From SIG440 sp045591035 (GTDB lineage Bacteria > Bacillota > Clostridia > Monoglobales > Monoglobaceae), in NCBI GenBank assembly GCA_045591035.1, contig JAZNSG010000017.1:9147-73146 (forward strand): a DNA stretch of 64,000 nucleotides, read 5' to 3'. A program made the translations under genes and the position numbers. Under the pieces are notes generated by a model, which saw only the letters and a program-made list of their open reading frames with translations, was not told the DNA's origin and searched no databases. Below are positions 1-7,785 of this stretch, piece by piece. The stretch's first letter is position 1; each line of letters begins with the position of its first letter.

Positions 1-265
1 TAGCACTGTTAAACTGAACTCTGTAACCTCTGTTAACGCGAACGTTACCTTCGTCATCAACCCAGGGAACGCGAAAAGTAATTGTTCTTTCAGGTTCTAC
101 AAGTCTTTCCATAAGCCCATTCTTTTCATATTCAGGGTGTTTTTCTATAACCGGCTCAAGAGATTCCAAAACCTCATAAACCGCCTGTAAAAATTCTTTC
201 TCTCCCTGATTGCGCGATTCAACATCCGAGAAAACTTTTTTTAAGTACTCATTTTTAATGCTCAT
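1..265 (-). CDS. gdhA: NADP-type glutamate dehydrogenase, N-terminal part (runs off the window)
   Basis: Only the first 88 residues are present; the gene continues beyond position 1. Translation from the ATG at 265 gives an N-terminal helical segment and then the stretch FRVPWVDDEGNVRVNRGYRV, which is highly characteristic of hexameric glutamate dehydrogenases of the GdhA family. The family interconverts 2-oxoglutarate plus ammonium with glutamate in the cytosol. The start is supported by AGGAG eight bases upstream. A consensus-like promoter lies at 307-335, so the gene appears to be transcribed on its own. Cofactor preference (NADP versus NAD) cannot be read from this fragment. Confidence 0.93.
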   Translation of the reverse strand, partial: MSIKNEYLKKVFSDVESRNQGEKEFLQAVYEVLESLEPVIEKHPEYEKNGLMERLVEPERTITFRVPWVDDEGNVRVNRGYRVQFNSA

Positions 266-306
266 TTTGACCAACTCCTATTGATTCTTTAACAACTTTT
301 TAAATT

Positions 307-335
307 ATTATATCATAAATCAAGCATCAGTGCAA
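307..335 (-). promoter_or_regulatory. Sigma-A-type promoter of gdhA
   Basis: On the minus strand TTGCAC is followed after 17 bases by TATAAT, about 40 bases upstream of the gdhA start codon. Confidence 0.6.
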
Positions 336-393
336 CAACTTTTTTTGAAAAGATTCGAAATCTTTCGAAGTTTTTCACTCGTGCACCAATGCT

Positions 394-1635
394 TTATAAA
401 ACAGATAGTCCGGCAAGTCTGCCTGTTGAAAAAGCAATCTGCAGATTAAATCCGCCGGTATACGCATCCACATCTATTATCTCACCTGCAAAATACAGTC
501 CTTTGACAAGCTTTGATTCCATTGTTGATGAATTTATATCTTTTACCGATACACCTCCCGAGGTGATAATAGCCTGGTCTATTGGACAAAAGTCCTCCAC
601 GTTTAACTCTATATCTTTCAATATTTCAACAAGTCTGTGACGCTCTTCCTTTGTTATTGAGTTAACTTTTTTTCGCGGATCAATTCCGGATAATCTAATG
701 ACAATATCAATCATTCTCACAGGCAAAAGTTCTGAAAGACTGTTAACAAAATCGCGGTTTGAAAACTTTTCAAAATCACGCAGAAGTCTTGAATCAAGCT
801 CTTTTTCGTTAAGTGCCGGTTTAAGATCAAGATGAATCTTATATTTGCCGTCACACATTGGACGCATATGTGCTGATGCACTCAAAATCACTGGTCCGCT
901 AAGCCCAAAATGGGCAAAAATCATCTCTCCAAAATCCTTGTATATCTTCGCACCTTTTTCATTTGTTACCGTAATTTCGATATTTTTAAGGGACAAACCC
1001 ATCAGTTCATATGCCCATTCTTCCTTAACTCTAACAGGGACTAATGATGGTATAATTTGTTTAATCGTGTGACCTGATTTTTTTGCCCATTTATAGCCAT
1101 CTCCCGTTGAGCCCGTGGCTGTATACGACATTCCGCCTGTTGCAACAATCACCGACTTGGAAAAAATATCTCCATTTTTTTCTGTTTCTACGCCTTTTAC
1201 TTTCGAATCATCATATAATATTCCCTTAACAGTGTCACGAATAATAGTAACATTGTTTTTCTTTAAAAACCCGACAAGAGCATCCACAACATCACTGCTC
1301 TTATCAGAAACGGGGAAAACCCTGTTTCCCCGTTCAATCTTTGTTTTTACTCCAAGCTCATTAAAGAAGCTAATGGTGTCTTCATTTGTAAATCCGTAAA
1401 AAGAGCTGTACAAAAAAGTATGATTAACCGTTACGTTCTGCAGAAGTGTCTCGACATCATCACAGGCATTTGTTATATTGCAACGACCTTTGCCTGTTAT
1501 AAGCAGTTTTTTACCAAGGATTCGGTTTTTCTCTACAAGGATAACCCGAAGGCCCCGCTGTGCGGCTGTACCTGCAGCCATCATTCCTGCCGCTCCGCCG
1601 CCTATTACAATTACATCTGCCGATTTTTCATTCAT
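394..1635 (-). CDS. HI0933/YhiN-family FAD-dependent oxidoreductase
   Basis: 413 residues, full length for the HI0933/YhiN (aminoacetone-oxidase-like) flavoprotein family. The N-terminus carries the dinucleotide-binding loop VIGGGAAGMMAA (about residues 11-22), followed by the family signature GKKLLITGKGRCNITN near residue 41. The C-terminus ends with the second FAD contact, YTGGFNLQIAFSTG. The substrate is unknown; proteins of this type are often found beside translation or RNA-modification genes, and here it follows rluB by 4 bases, so the two are probably co-transcribed. The ribosome site AGGT lies inside the end of rluB. Family assignment is firm, physiological reaction unknown. Confidence 0.88.
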   Translation of the reverse strand: MNEKSADVIVIGGGAAGMMAAGTAAQRGLRVILVEKNRILGKKLLITGKGRCNITNACDDVETLLQNVTVNHTFLYSSFYGFTNEDTISFFNELGVKTKIERGNRVFPVSDKSSDVVDALVGFLKKNNVTIIRDTVKGILYDDSKVKGVETEKNGDIFSKSVIVATGGMSYTATGSTGDGYKWAKKSGHTIKQIIPSLVPVRVKEEWAYELMGLSLKNIEITVTNEKGAKIYKDFGEMIFAHFGLSGPVILSASAHMRPMCDGKYKIHLDLKPALNEKELDSRLLRDFEKFSNRDFVNSLSELLPVRMIDIVIRLSGIDPRKKVNSITKEERHRLVEILKDIELNVEDFCPIDQAIITSGGVSVKDINSSTMESKLVKGLYFAGEIIDVDAYTGGFNLQIAFSTGRLAGLSVL

Positions 1636-1639
1636 ATCT

Positions 1640-2479
1640 TTACCTGCTTTTTTTAGTTGGATTTTTTATGTCAGCTGTTCTTTTCTGTCTTGAGGTAGAC
1701 CGTCTGTTAAAGGGTTTTGAGGCCGAGTCTAAATTTTGTTTTTTGGGGCCCGCTCCGCCTCGGGCGGGCTCAATCTTTTTAAGCATATTTACTTCAGACT
1801 CGGTAAGCTTTCGCCATTTTCCCAAGGGTAAATGCCCTAAATTAAGACCGGCTTCCTTTATTCTCCTCAGCCTTTTGACAGTACAGCCAAGTTCTTCGAA
1901 CATTCGCCTTACCTGACGGTTTCTGCCTTCATGAATAGTAATTTCCAATTTTGTGCCAAGCTGAGTTGCACCAATAATTTCAACCTCAGCGGGCATGGTT
2001 TTTTGTCCATCAAGAACTACGCCTCGTCTAAGACTGATAATTGTTTCCATATTGACATCCCCTGTCACTTCCGCAACATAGGTTTTGTTTATGTCGTGTT
2101 TTGGATGAGTTATTCTGTAGGTAAGGTCTCCGTCATTTGTCAAAAGAAGCAAACCCTCAGTATCATAATCAAGACGACCCACAGGGTAAATTCTTGCGGA
2201 AATATCAGACACAAGCTCCATAACAGTTGGTCTTCCCTTGTCATCAGAAACGGTCGTAATAAATCCTACGGGCTTGTTGAGCATTATATACATCTTTTTT
2301 TCATTGTTTTTCACAACTTCTCCGTCAACAGCAACCTCATCATAATTTTCGTCCACCTGAACTCCCATTTCACGAATGATGCTGCCATTTACGGATACTC
2401 TGCCCTCAGCAATAATTTTCTCAGCTGCACGTCTTGAAGCAATCCCCGCATCGGCAAGAAATTTTTGTAATCTAATCAT
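1640..2479 (-). CDS. rluB: RluB-type 23S rRNA pseudouridine synthase
   Basis: 279 residues. Residues 1-60 form an S4 RNA-binding domain (MIRLQKFLADAGIASRRAAE). The catalytic domain follows, with the RsuA/RluB/RluE signature GRLDYDTEGLLLLTNDGD, whose aspartate in GRLDYDT is the catalytic residue. The last 40 residues are a basic, low-complexity tail typical of Firmicutes RluB. The family converts a uridine in 23S rRNA (U2605 in E. coli numbering) to pseudouridine. The start has GAGG upstream. The gene lies 17 bases downstream of prs and 4 bases upstream of the flavoprotein gene, in one orientation. RsuA/RluF specificity cannot be excluded from sequence alone. Confidence 0.88.
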   Translation of the reverse strand: MIRLQKFLADAGIASRRAAEKIIAEGRVSVNGSIIREMGVQVDENYDEVAVDGEVVKNNEKKMYIMLNKPVGFITTVSDDKGRPTVMELVSDISARIYPVGRLDYDTEGLLLLTNDGDLTYRITHPKHDINKTYVAEVTGDVNMETIISLRRGVVLDGQKTMPAEVEIIGATQLGTKLEITIHEGRNRQVRRMFEELGCTVKRLRRIKEAGLNLGHLPLGKWRKLTESEVNMLKKIEPARGGAGPKKQNLDSASKPFNRRSTSRQKRTADIKNPTKKSR

Positions 2480-2496
2480 TTTAACCTCGGTTCAAA

Positions 2497-3627
2497 TTAA
2501 ATATTTTTATATTTTTCAAGAATCTTCTCAATTCTTTTAATCGGGTTAAGAAGGTCACTTATGGAATGTTCAGCATTAAGTTCATCAATAAGCAATGCAA
2601 CATATTTGCTCATATCAACCTGATGATACCATTTCTTTTCAAGAAGTTCGGGTTTTGAGTAAATAAGGTTTGTTGTGAACACACCTTCAATCAAGCCCTC
2701 TTCATAAGCTTTGTCAAATCTTTCAAAGCCCTCGGTAAAGAGACCAAACGTGGAGAAAACAAATACTCTTCCCGCATTTCTCTTTTTAAGTTCTCTTGCA
2801 ACATCAATCATTGAGTCACCGGAAGAAATCATATCATCTACAACAATAACGTTCTTTCCGTCTACCGATGAACCAAGAAACTCGTGAGCAATTATTGGGT
2901 TTTTGCCGTTTACTACTCTTGAATAGTCACGACGTTTATAGAACATACCAAGTTCCATTTCAAGAACAGATGAATAATACATACATCTTGTCATAGCGCC
3001 TTCATCAGGAGAAATAATCATAGCGTTTTCTTTGTTAAGGATAATATCCTTGTCATATTTAAGACAAGCCTTTATCATCTGATATGTAGGCATAACATTT
3101 TCGAAGCCCTTGAGGGGAATAGCATTTTGAACTCTGGGGTCGTGAGCATCGAAAGTAATAATGTTATCCACACCAATATTACAAAGTTCCTGAAGAGCCA
3201 TAGCACAGTCCAAAGACTCTCTTGATGAACGCTTGTGCTGACGTCCTTCATAGAGCATTGGCATAATTACAGTTATTCTTTTTGCCTTTCCGCCGATAGC
3301 AGATATCGCTCTCTTCAAATCCTGATAATGGTCATCCGGACTCATAGGGATTTCCTGACCATACAGTTTATATGTCTCACCATAATTGAAGCAATCAACA
3401 ATAATATAAACATCATAAGTTCTTGCTGAATGAAGAAGAGTTGCCTTTGCTTCGCCTGTGCCAAATCTGGAGGTTTTTAGCGGGAGAAGGAATGTCCCGT
3501 GATTTTCAATTTCATCGGCATTAAATTGCTTAAGATAATAATCGACTCTTGAACAAAAATCGTCACATCCGTTCATTCCAATAACGCCCAACCTGCCAAG
3601 ATTGTATGATTCCATACTTGTTTTCAT
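2497..3627 (-). CDS. prs: Ribose-phosphate pyrophosphokinase (PRPP synthetase)
   Basis: 376 residues, longer than the usual 310-320 of classical PRPP synthetases. It matches the divergent clostridial class with a long N-terminal region. The type I phosphoribosyltransferase PRPP loop VVDDMISSGDSM is present near residue 262. The ribose-phosphate site region DAHDPRVQNAIP and the EGRQHKRSSRESL flexible loop are also visible. It makes PRPP from ribose 5-phosphate and ATP, the precursor used by pncB next door and by pyrE and pyrF at 24-26 kb. The start is supported by AAAGGAG seven bases upstream. Confidence 0.9.
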   Translation of the reverse strand: MKTSMESYNLGRLGVIGMNGCDDFCSRVDYYLKQFNADEIENHGTFLLPLKTSRFGTGEAKATLLHSARTYDVYIIVDCFNYGETYKLYGQEIPMSPDDHYQDLKRAISAIGGKAKRITVIMPMLYEGRQHKRSSRESLDCAMALQELCNIGVDNIITFDAHDPRVQNAIPLKGFENVMPTYQMIKACLKYDKDIILNKENAMIISPDEGAMTRCMYYSSVLEMELGMFYKRRDYSRVVNGKNPIIAHEFLGSSVDGKNVIVVDDMISSGDSMIDVARELKKRNAGRVFVFSTFGLFTEGFERFDKAYEEGLIEGVFTTNLIYSKPELLEKKWYHQVDMSKYVALLIDELNAEHSISDLLNPIKRIEKILEKYKNI

Positions 3628-3705
3628 AGTTTTTCTCCTTTGAATGTTATATAAATTTGATATTAATCTGCTAATACTAATCTAAGCTAAAGCGAGAAGA
3701 ATCGT

Positions 3706-5133
3706 TTATTTCTTCTCGGACAAAAGCTTGTATTTTATATCCCAGAGTTTTTGTGAGAGGTCAACATAATAATCATGCGGATTTTCGAAGCGTTTCACCT
3801 CATCCCAGATGGTATGAATCTGTTCTTCGCAATATTTCTTAATAGATTTTAAATCAGGGGACTTATATACGCACTTTCCGCCTTTAAAAATTGGAACCAT
3901 AAGTTCTACAGCTTGGAAATTTGTTATAGTCTTTCTCTTCCATGTATGTTCGGGGTCGAAAATTTCATAGGGTTTTGAATCGTCTATAACTTCATCCGCT
4001 AAAGTCAATACGTCCGCAATTGCTTTTTGTGAGTCGTTTGAAAAAAGACGATAAACTTTTTTAAAGCAAGGAGTTGTAATTTTTGCAACATTTTCACTCA
4101 CTTTAATTTTGGGAATCATTTTTCCATCCCGCTCAATGGCAGCAAGTTTATAAACACCGCCAAACACAGGCTCTGACTTCGAGGTAATGAGCCTTTCTCC
4201 TACACCAAATGAATCTATTTTCGCCCCTTGACGCAAAATATCCCGTATAATATGCTCGTCCAAAGAATTGGATGCAACTATCTTAACATCTTCATATCCG
4301 GCCGAATCAAGCATATTACGGGTTTGTTTGCTTAAATACGTTATATCTCCGCTATCTATTCTGACACCCTTTGGTCTGATTCCCATAGGTTTAAGAACTT
4401 CATCGAATACCTTTATGGCGTTGGGAACGCCGGATTTTAAGACATTGTAAGTATCAACCAAAAGAGTACACTGAGTCGGATACGCTAAAGCATATGCCTT
4501 AAACGCATCATATTCGCTGTCAAAGGACTGAATCCAGCTGTGCGCCATAGTGCCAAGAGCCGGAACTCCATACAGTTTATCCGAAACAGTACAAGCAGTG
4601 CCTGAAGCACCACCAATAAATGCCGCTCTTGCGCCCAGAACTGCACCGTCTGCCCCCTGAGCACGACGTGAACCAAATTCCATTACCGCTCTGCCCTCTG
4701 CAGCTCTCACAATTCGATTGCATTTGGTAGCAATGAGACTCTGGTGATTAATGGTCAGCAAAATCATTGTTTCAATAAATTGTGCCTGAATAAGAGGGCC
4801 TTTAACGGTAATCAAAGGCTCATTCGGAAAAATAGGTGTACCCTCAGGGATTGCCCAAACATCACACTCGAATTTAAAATTTTTTAAATACTCTAAAAAG
4901 GGCTCAGAGAAAATACCTTTTTGGCGAAGAAACTCAATATCTTCTTCGTCAAATTTAAGGTTTTCCAAATAGTCTATTACTTGTTCGACACCAGCCATAA
5001 TAGCAAACCCGGCATTGTCAGGAACTTTTCTGAAAAACATATCAAAATATGCAATTTCATTATGCATACCATTCTCAAAATAGCCATTTGCCATAGTTAT
5101 TTCATAAAAATCTGTAAGCATGGTGTTATTCAT
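3706..5133 (-). CDS. pncB: Nicotinate phosphoribosyltransferase
   Basis: About 475 residues from the ATG at 5133, the usual PncB length. It makes nicotinate mononucleotide from nicotinate and PRPP for NAD salvage. Recognisable elements are LTDFYEITMANGYF at the N-terminus, the MEFGSRRAQGADGA motif, VDTYNVLKSGVPNA, and IDSGDITYLSKQTRNML. The start is uncertain: an in-frame ATG at 5166 and another start at 5181 precede it. The 5133 ATG fits where the family usually begins and has AAGGGG 12 bases upstream, a rather long spacing. It lies downstream of the hairpin array at 5248-5416. PRPP supply by neighbouring prs is functionally consistent. Confidence 0.9.
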   Translation of the reverse strand: MNNTMLTDFYEITMANGYFENGMHNEIAYFDMFFRKVPDNAGFAIMAGVEQVIDYLENLKFDEEDIEFLRQKGIFSEPFLEYLKNFKFECDVWAIPEGTPIFPNEPLITVKGPLIQAQFIETMILLTINHQSLIATKCNRIVRAAEGRAVMEFGSRRAQGADGAVLGARAAFIGGASGTACTVSDKLYGVPALGTMAHSWIQSFDSEYDAFKAYALAYPTQCTLLVDTYNVLKSGVPNAIKVFDEVLKPMGIRPKGVRIDSGDITYLSKQTRNMLDSAGYEDVKIVASNSLDEHIIRDILRQGAKIDSFGVGERLITSKSEPVFGGVYKLAAIERDGKMIPKIKVSENVAKITTPCFKKVYRLFSNDSQKAIADVLTLADEVIDDSKPYEIFDPEHTWKRKTITNFQAVELMVPIFKGGKCVYKSPDLKSIKKYCEEQIHTIWDEVKRFENPHDYYVDLSQKLWDIKYKLLSEKK

Positions 5134-5247
5134 AATTTTCTGCAGCCCCTTATTTTTCTTTTGCATTATTAAGTATACCATTTTTTACGTTTTTTTTCAA
5201 GTATTTTAGACAAAAATTTCATACAGTTATAATGAATGTCTCTTAGA

Positions 5248-5416
5248 GAAAACGTAAAATACGTTTTTCCTCGTCAAAACATTGTTTTGACAAGGAAATT
5301 GCAAAGCAATTTCCTGAGACTTCATTGCAACGAGGTCCTCGAAAATTCTTTTGTAAAAGAATTTTCACGACAGCAAAACCTTTGCTGTCACGAAATAGCG
5401 TATTCACGCTATTTCG
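5248..5416. repeat. Array of six adjacent perfect hairpins
   Basis: Six inverted repeats follow one another with 0-25 bases between them. Stems: 5249-5256/5260-5267 (8 bp), 5273-5280/5284-5291 (8 bp, extendable outward), 5293-5302/5306-5315 (10 bp), 5341-5352/5355-5366 (12 bp), 5369-5377/5381-5389 (9 bp), 5391-5401/5406-5416 (11 bp). Loops are only 2-4 bases. Stem sequences differ, but several junctions share a C(A/T)CG motif such as TCACGA. A five-bp odd palindrome, CGAGGTCCTCG, fills part of the widest gap. The array occupies most of the intergenic DNA between ymxH and pncB. Function unknown; no long U-tract supports a simple terminator. Confidence 0.8.
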
Positions 5417-5441
5417 GCAAAGAACACGCGTTATATTTTAT

Positions 5442-5681
5442 CTAATTTCCCCTTTCGATTATTATTATGTCATCTCCAATTTTTTTAATTTTATCCCATT
5501 TTATAATTATATCCTCCTCTCGGCCCAGAAAGCCCATTAATTTATACTGTCCGGGAACAATAAGGGCAACTAACTGCCCACTCTCTAAGTTTATTTCAAC
5601 ATCAGAAACATACCCCAATCGTTCACCACAGGATACATCGATTACTTCCTTTGCTTTCAGCTCATTTATACTGCAATTCAA
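5442..5681 (-). CDS. YlmC/YmxH family PRC-barrel-like sporulation protein
   Basis: 79 residues from a TTG start at 5681, chosen because GGAG lies nine bases upstream and because family members begin close to the SINELKAKEVIDVSCGERLG segment. A GTG at 5690 is possible. The protein is one small PRC-barrel-like domain with the family features GYVSDVEIN and FLGREEDIIIKWDKIKKIGDDII. YlmC/YmxH proteins are widespread in endospore formers and their genes are commonly found close to sigG; their biochemical role is not settled. Here the gene is divergent from the sigG fragment, which begins 124 bases away, supporting the view that this is the native sigG locus. Confidence 0.82.
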   Translation of the reverse strand: MNCSINELKAKEVIDVSCGERLGYVSDVEINLESGQLVALIVPGQYKLMGFLGREEDIIIKWDKIKKIGDDIIIIERGN

Positions 5682-5744
5682 AAAAATCACTCCTTTTTTT
5701 TAGTGTATGATTACAATGAAAAACTTATGATTTTGTAATTATCG

Positions 5745-5774
5745 GTATATGGTTTGGTGTCTCGTGAAATACTG
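5745..5774 (+). promoter_or_regulatory. Sigma-F-type promoter of sigG
   Basis: GTATA (5745-5749), then 15 bases, then TGAAATACTG (5765-5774). This matches the sigma-F pattern GYWTA-N15-GGnnAnAnTR at all but one position. In Bacillus subtilis sigG is transcribed by sigma-F, so the element fits the gene 30 bases downstream. Confidence 0.6.
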
Positions 5775-5804
5775 TAAAGGAAAAATTTGAGAGGTGGACT
5801 TTAT

Positions 5805-6104
5805 ATGATAAACAAAGTAGATATATGCGGTATAAACACTTCAAAACTTCCTGTTCTGACCGAAAAAGAAAAGTCTGAACTTTTTAACAAAATACAAAAA
5901 GGCGACATCTGTGCACGTCAGGAATTTATTTGCGGCAATCTCAGACTTGTTTTAAGCGTTTTGCAAAGGTTTTCCAACAGAAGCGAAAATGTTGATGATT
6001 TGTTTCAAGTGGGATGCATAGGACTTATAAAGGCACTGGATAATTTTGATACATCCCATGGCGTTAAATTTTCCACGTACGCAGTGCCGATGAATGTCCT
6101 TTAG
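5805..6104 (+). CDS. sigG: RNA polymerase sigma-G, 5' fragment interrupted by a recombinase element
   Basis: 99 residues from the ATG at 5805 (AGAGGTGG eight bases upstream). They match the N-terminal part of sigma-G: VDICGINTSKLPVLTEKEK, then region 2 with NLRLVLSVLQRF, DDLFQVGCIGLIKALDNFD and KFSTYAVPM. Homology ends exactly after VPM, followed by three foreign codons and TAG; full-length sigma-G is about 255-260 residues and would continue with IIGEIRRYLRD. Regions 3 and 4 are missing and no ORF in the window supplies them. A serine recombinase gene starts its 3' end 8 bases after the stop. A sigma-F-type promoter and ribosome site are intact, so I read this as a gene awaiting excision of a skin-like element. 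A decayed pseudogene is the alternative. Confidence 0.85.
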   Translation: MINKVDICGINTSKLPVLTEKEKSELFNKIQKGDICARQEFICGNLRLVLSVLQRFSNRSENVDDLFQVGCIGLIKALDNFDTSHGVKFSTYAVPMNVL

Positions 6105-6111
6105 GGAAATA
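6088..6111. other. Putative attachment-site junction inside sigG
   Basis: The sigG reading frame is canonical up to the Met codon at 6090-6092 and unrelated from about 6093 onward. The junction must therefore lie within a few bases of GTGCCGATGA (6084-6093). The recombinase stop codon follows at 6112. The exact crossover cannot be fixed without the other junction. Confidence 0.5.
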
Positions 6112-7476
6112 CTACACTACGTCGAATTTATAATATATTTTTACCTCATCTCCCAAAACAATGATTTTTGAAACGCAACTCTCAATTATGGACCTTTGCT
6201 CTCTGAAGGTCATATAACGCCACGAGCCCGAAAGAGTTTTGAGTGTTTCCTTTATTTCTTTATTTTGTTTTGAGATAATTTTTTTGCTTGTCTCTCTGTT
6301 TATTTGTTTTTCTATTTCACTTAAACTCTTTCTTGTTTCGGTTATTGTTTCCAGCAAAGCTTTATCCTCCGTATCTCCGTACAAAGAATAAAGTCTTTTT
6401 AACTTATCTTTTATCTTGTTTTTGTTCCCCTCCAGAATACTTAAAACATTCTTTTCTTCATTTTCTTTTTCAACTGTATTTTTAACTCCAAGGGAAAATA
6501 AATCATTTTTAACTATTTCTTCAAGTTTTTCTGCCCACACCCCGGGATTGTTGCAATTTTCATCCTTTACAAGATGCTCTTTGCTTTTGTCCCGTGAATA
6601 ACATATGAGTTTGTATCCATCCTTTCCCCATTTTTGGTATCTCATTTTCGCTCCACATACTCCGCAATGAACCAATCCGGTAAGAAGGTTGTTACCACTA
6701 CCTTTGAATTTTCCGGCTCTTTCTGACATTCTTTGCATTGCTTTTTCATATGTTTCGAGGGAAATAATCGCTTCGTGCTTGGCCGGATATTCTTCACCAT
6801 TATAAACTATATACCCTGCATAGGTTTTCCGCTGAAGAATTTGTCTGGCCATTCTTTCATACTTTAACCCAAGCAGTCGTGCAATTGAGTTTGGCGAATA
6901 ACCTTCCAGATATAGCGCATAAACCTTTTTTACTTTTTCCGCATCCTCATTAGGCACAAGAATACCCTTCTTTTTATCATAGTCATATCCAAAGGGAACT
7001 CGTCCGCCACCCATCCAATATCCCATTTTTATCCGTTCTTTCATTCCCATGCTCGTACGTTCACGGATGTTTTCACGCTCAAGTTGTGCAAAAGCCGACA
7101 AAATTCCAAGCATAAGCCGCCCCAAAGGCGTGGATGTGTCCATGCTTTCATTCAGAGACACAAAGTCAACACTGTTTGGGTTGAATATATCTTCAATAAG
7201 ATACAGCGTATCCTTTTGACTTCTGGACAGACGGTCAAGCTTGTAAACCAAAACACAGGAGATTTTCCCGTCTCTTATGTCGTTAATCATACGTTTCATT
7301 TCAGGCCTGTCAATATTGCTGCCGCTAAATCCGCCGTCAATATAGTATTCATATTTTTTTATTCCTTTTGATACGCAATATGCAGTCAGCATTTCTTTTT
7401 GAGCATCTATTGAATAGCCTTCTTCCCGTTGAGCATCTGTTGATACCCGTATATAAATTGCTGCGTATTTATTCAT
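6112..7476 (-). CDS. Large serine site-specific recombinase (SpoIVCA-like)
   Basis: 454 residues. The N-terminal resolvase domain (about 1-150) has AAIYIRVSTDAQREEGYS with the catalytic serine near residue 11, plus YKLDRLSR and GRLMLGILSAFAQLERENIRERT. A recombinase domain with GRVPFGYDYD and a zinc ribbon (CGVCGAKM, then C and C in LICYSRD and ENCNNPG) follow, then a coiled coil (about 335-420). This is the architecture of integrases such as SpoIVCA of the B. subtilis skin element. Its 3' end faces the truncated sigG, 8 bases away, placing it at the end of the inserted DNA. It probably forms a unit with the 41-aa ORF upstream. I infer that it catalyses excision that restores sigG. Confidence 0.9.
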   Translation of the reverse strand: MNKYAAIYIRVSTDAQREEGYSIDAQKEMLTAYCVSKGIKKYEYYIDGGFSGSNIDRPEMKRMINDIRDGKISCVLVYKLDRLSRSQKDTLYLIEDIFNPNSVDFVSLNESMDTSTPLGRLMLGILSAFAQLERENIRERTSMGMKERIKMGYWMGGGRVPFGYDYDKKKGILVPNEDAEKVKKVYALYLEGYSPNSIARLLGLKYERMARQILQRKTYAGYIVYNGEEYPAKHEAIISLETYEKAMQRMSERAGKFKGSGNNLLTGLVHCGVCGAKMRYQKWGKDGYKLICYSRDKSKEHLVKDENCNNPGVWAEKLEEIVKNDLFSLGVKNTVEKENEEKNVLSILEGNKNKIKDKLKRLYSLYGDTEDKALLETITETRKSLSEIEKQINRETSKKIISKQNKEIKETLKTLSGSWRYMTFREQRSIIESCVSKIIVLGDEVKIYYKFDVV

Positions 7477-7497
7477 TTACTGAAATCCTTGTATTGA

Positions 7498-7623
7498 TTA
7501 TTTTGTTTTCATTCTCTGATTAACCGAACGTATAGCTTTTGATATTGCCGGATTATAAATTACTGTTTTTTCATCAAATGGCATTTTTATCTGTTTTTCA
7601 TTCACAAATCTTGTTATTTTCAT
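7498..7623 (-). CDS. 41-aa basic small protein upstream of the recombinase
   Basis: Starts at an ATG preceded by GGGAGGG six bases upstream, an unusually strong ribosome site. The 41-residue product begins MKITRFVNEKQIKMPFDEKT and ends in a basic segment, SKAIRSVNQRMKTK. It stops 21 bases before the recombinase start on the same strand, so the two are likely co-transcribed. I do not recognise the family. Small basic proteins next to large serine recombinases can act as recombination directionality factors (SprB of SP-beta is a known example), so that is a candidate role by position only. A regulatory leader peptide is another possibility. Confidence 0.65.
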   Translation of the reverse strand: MKITRFVNEKQIKMPFDEKTVIYNPAISKAIRSVNQRMKTK

Positions 7624-7708
7624 ATATATCCCTCCCGATAAAAGTTTGTCCATATCTCATTGAAGTTAAACTTTTCAAAATGCATATAAAAGCTATGCAA
7701 ACAAATAA

Positions 7709-7746
7709 AAATACTTACCACGCAAAATTGCGTAGTAAGTATTTTT
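7709..7746. terminator. Bidirectional-looking intrinsic terminator
   Basis: A stem of about 16 bp (AATACTTACCACGCAA paired with TTGCGTAGTAAGTATT, one mismatch) with A- and T-runs on both sides. It lies 40 bases after the end of the minus-strand gene at 7786-8178. Confidence 0.75.
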
Positions 7747-7785
7747 TGTTTATTTAGGACTTAATTTTAGCGGTTACATTACCAT

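Noticed and set aside
340..375. Possible terminator hairpin between gdhA and the flavoprotein gene
   Set aside because: The stem is seven pairs and its T-run is on the plus strand, the wrong direction for the minus-strand gene.
845..1072. Open frames on the strand opposite to the flavoprotein gene and similar shadows throughout
   Set aside because: They lie antisense to well-supported genes and have neither ribosome sites nor recognisable domains.
5248..5416. CRISPR-like array
   Set aside because: The units are not identical repeats separated by spacers; each hairpin has its own sequence and there are no cas genes.
5236..5445. A 69-codon open frame across the hairpin region
   Set aside because: It is built from the palindromes, has no ribosome site and no recognisable protein features.
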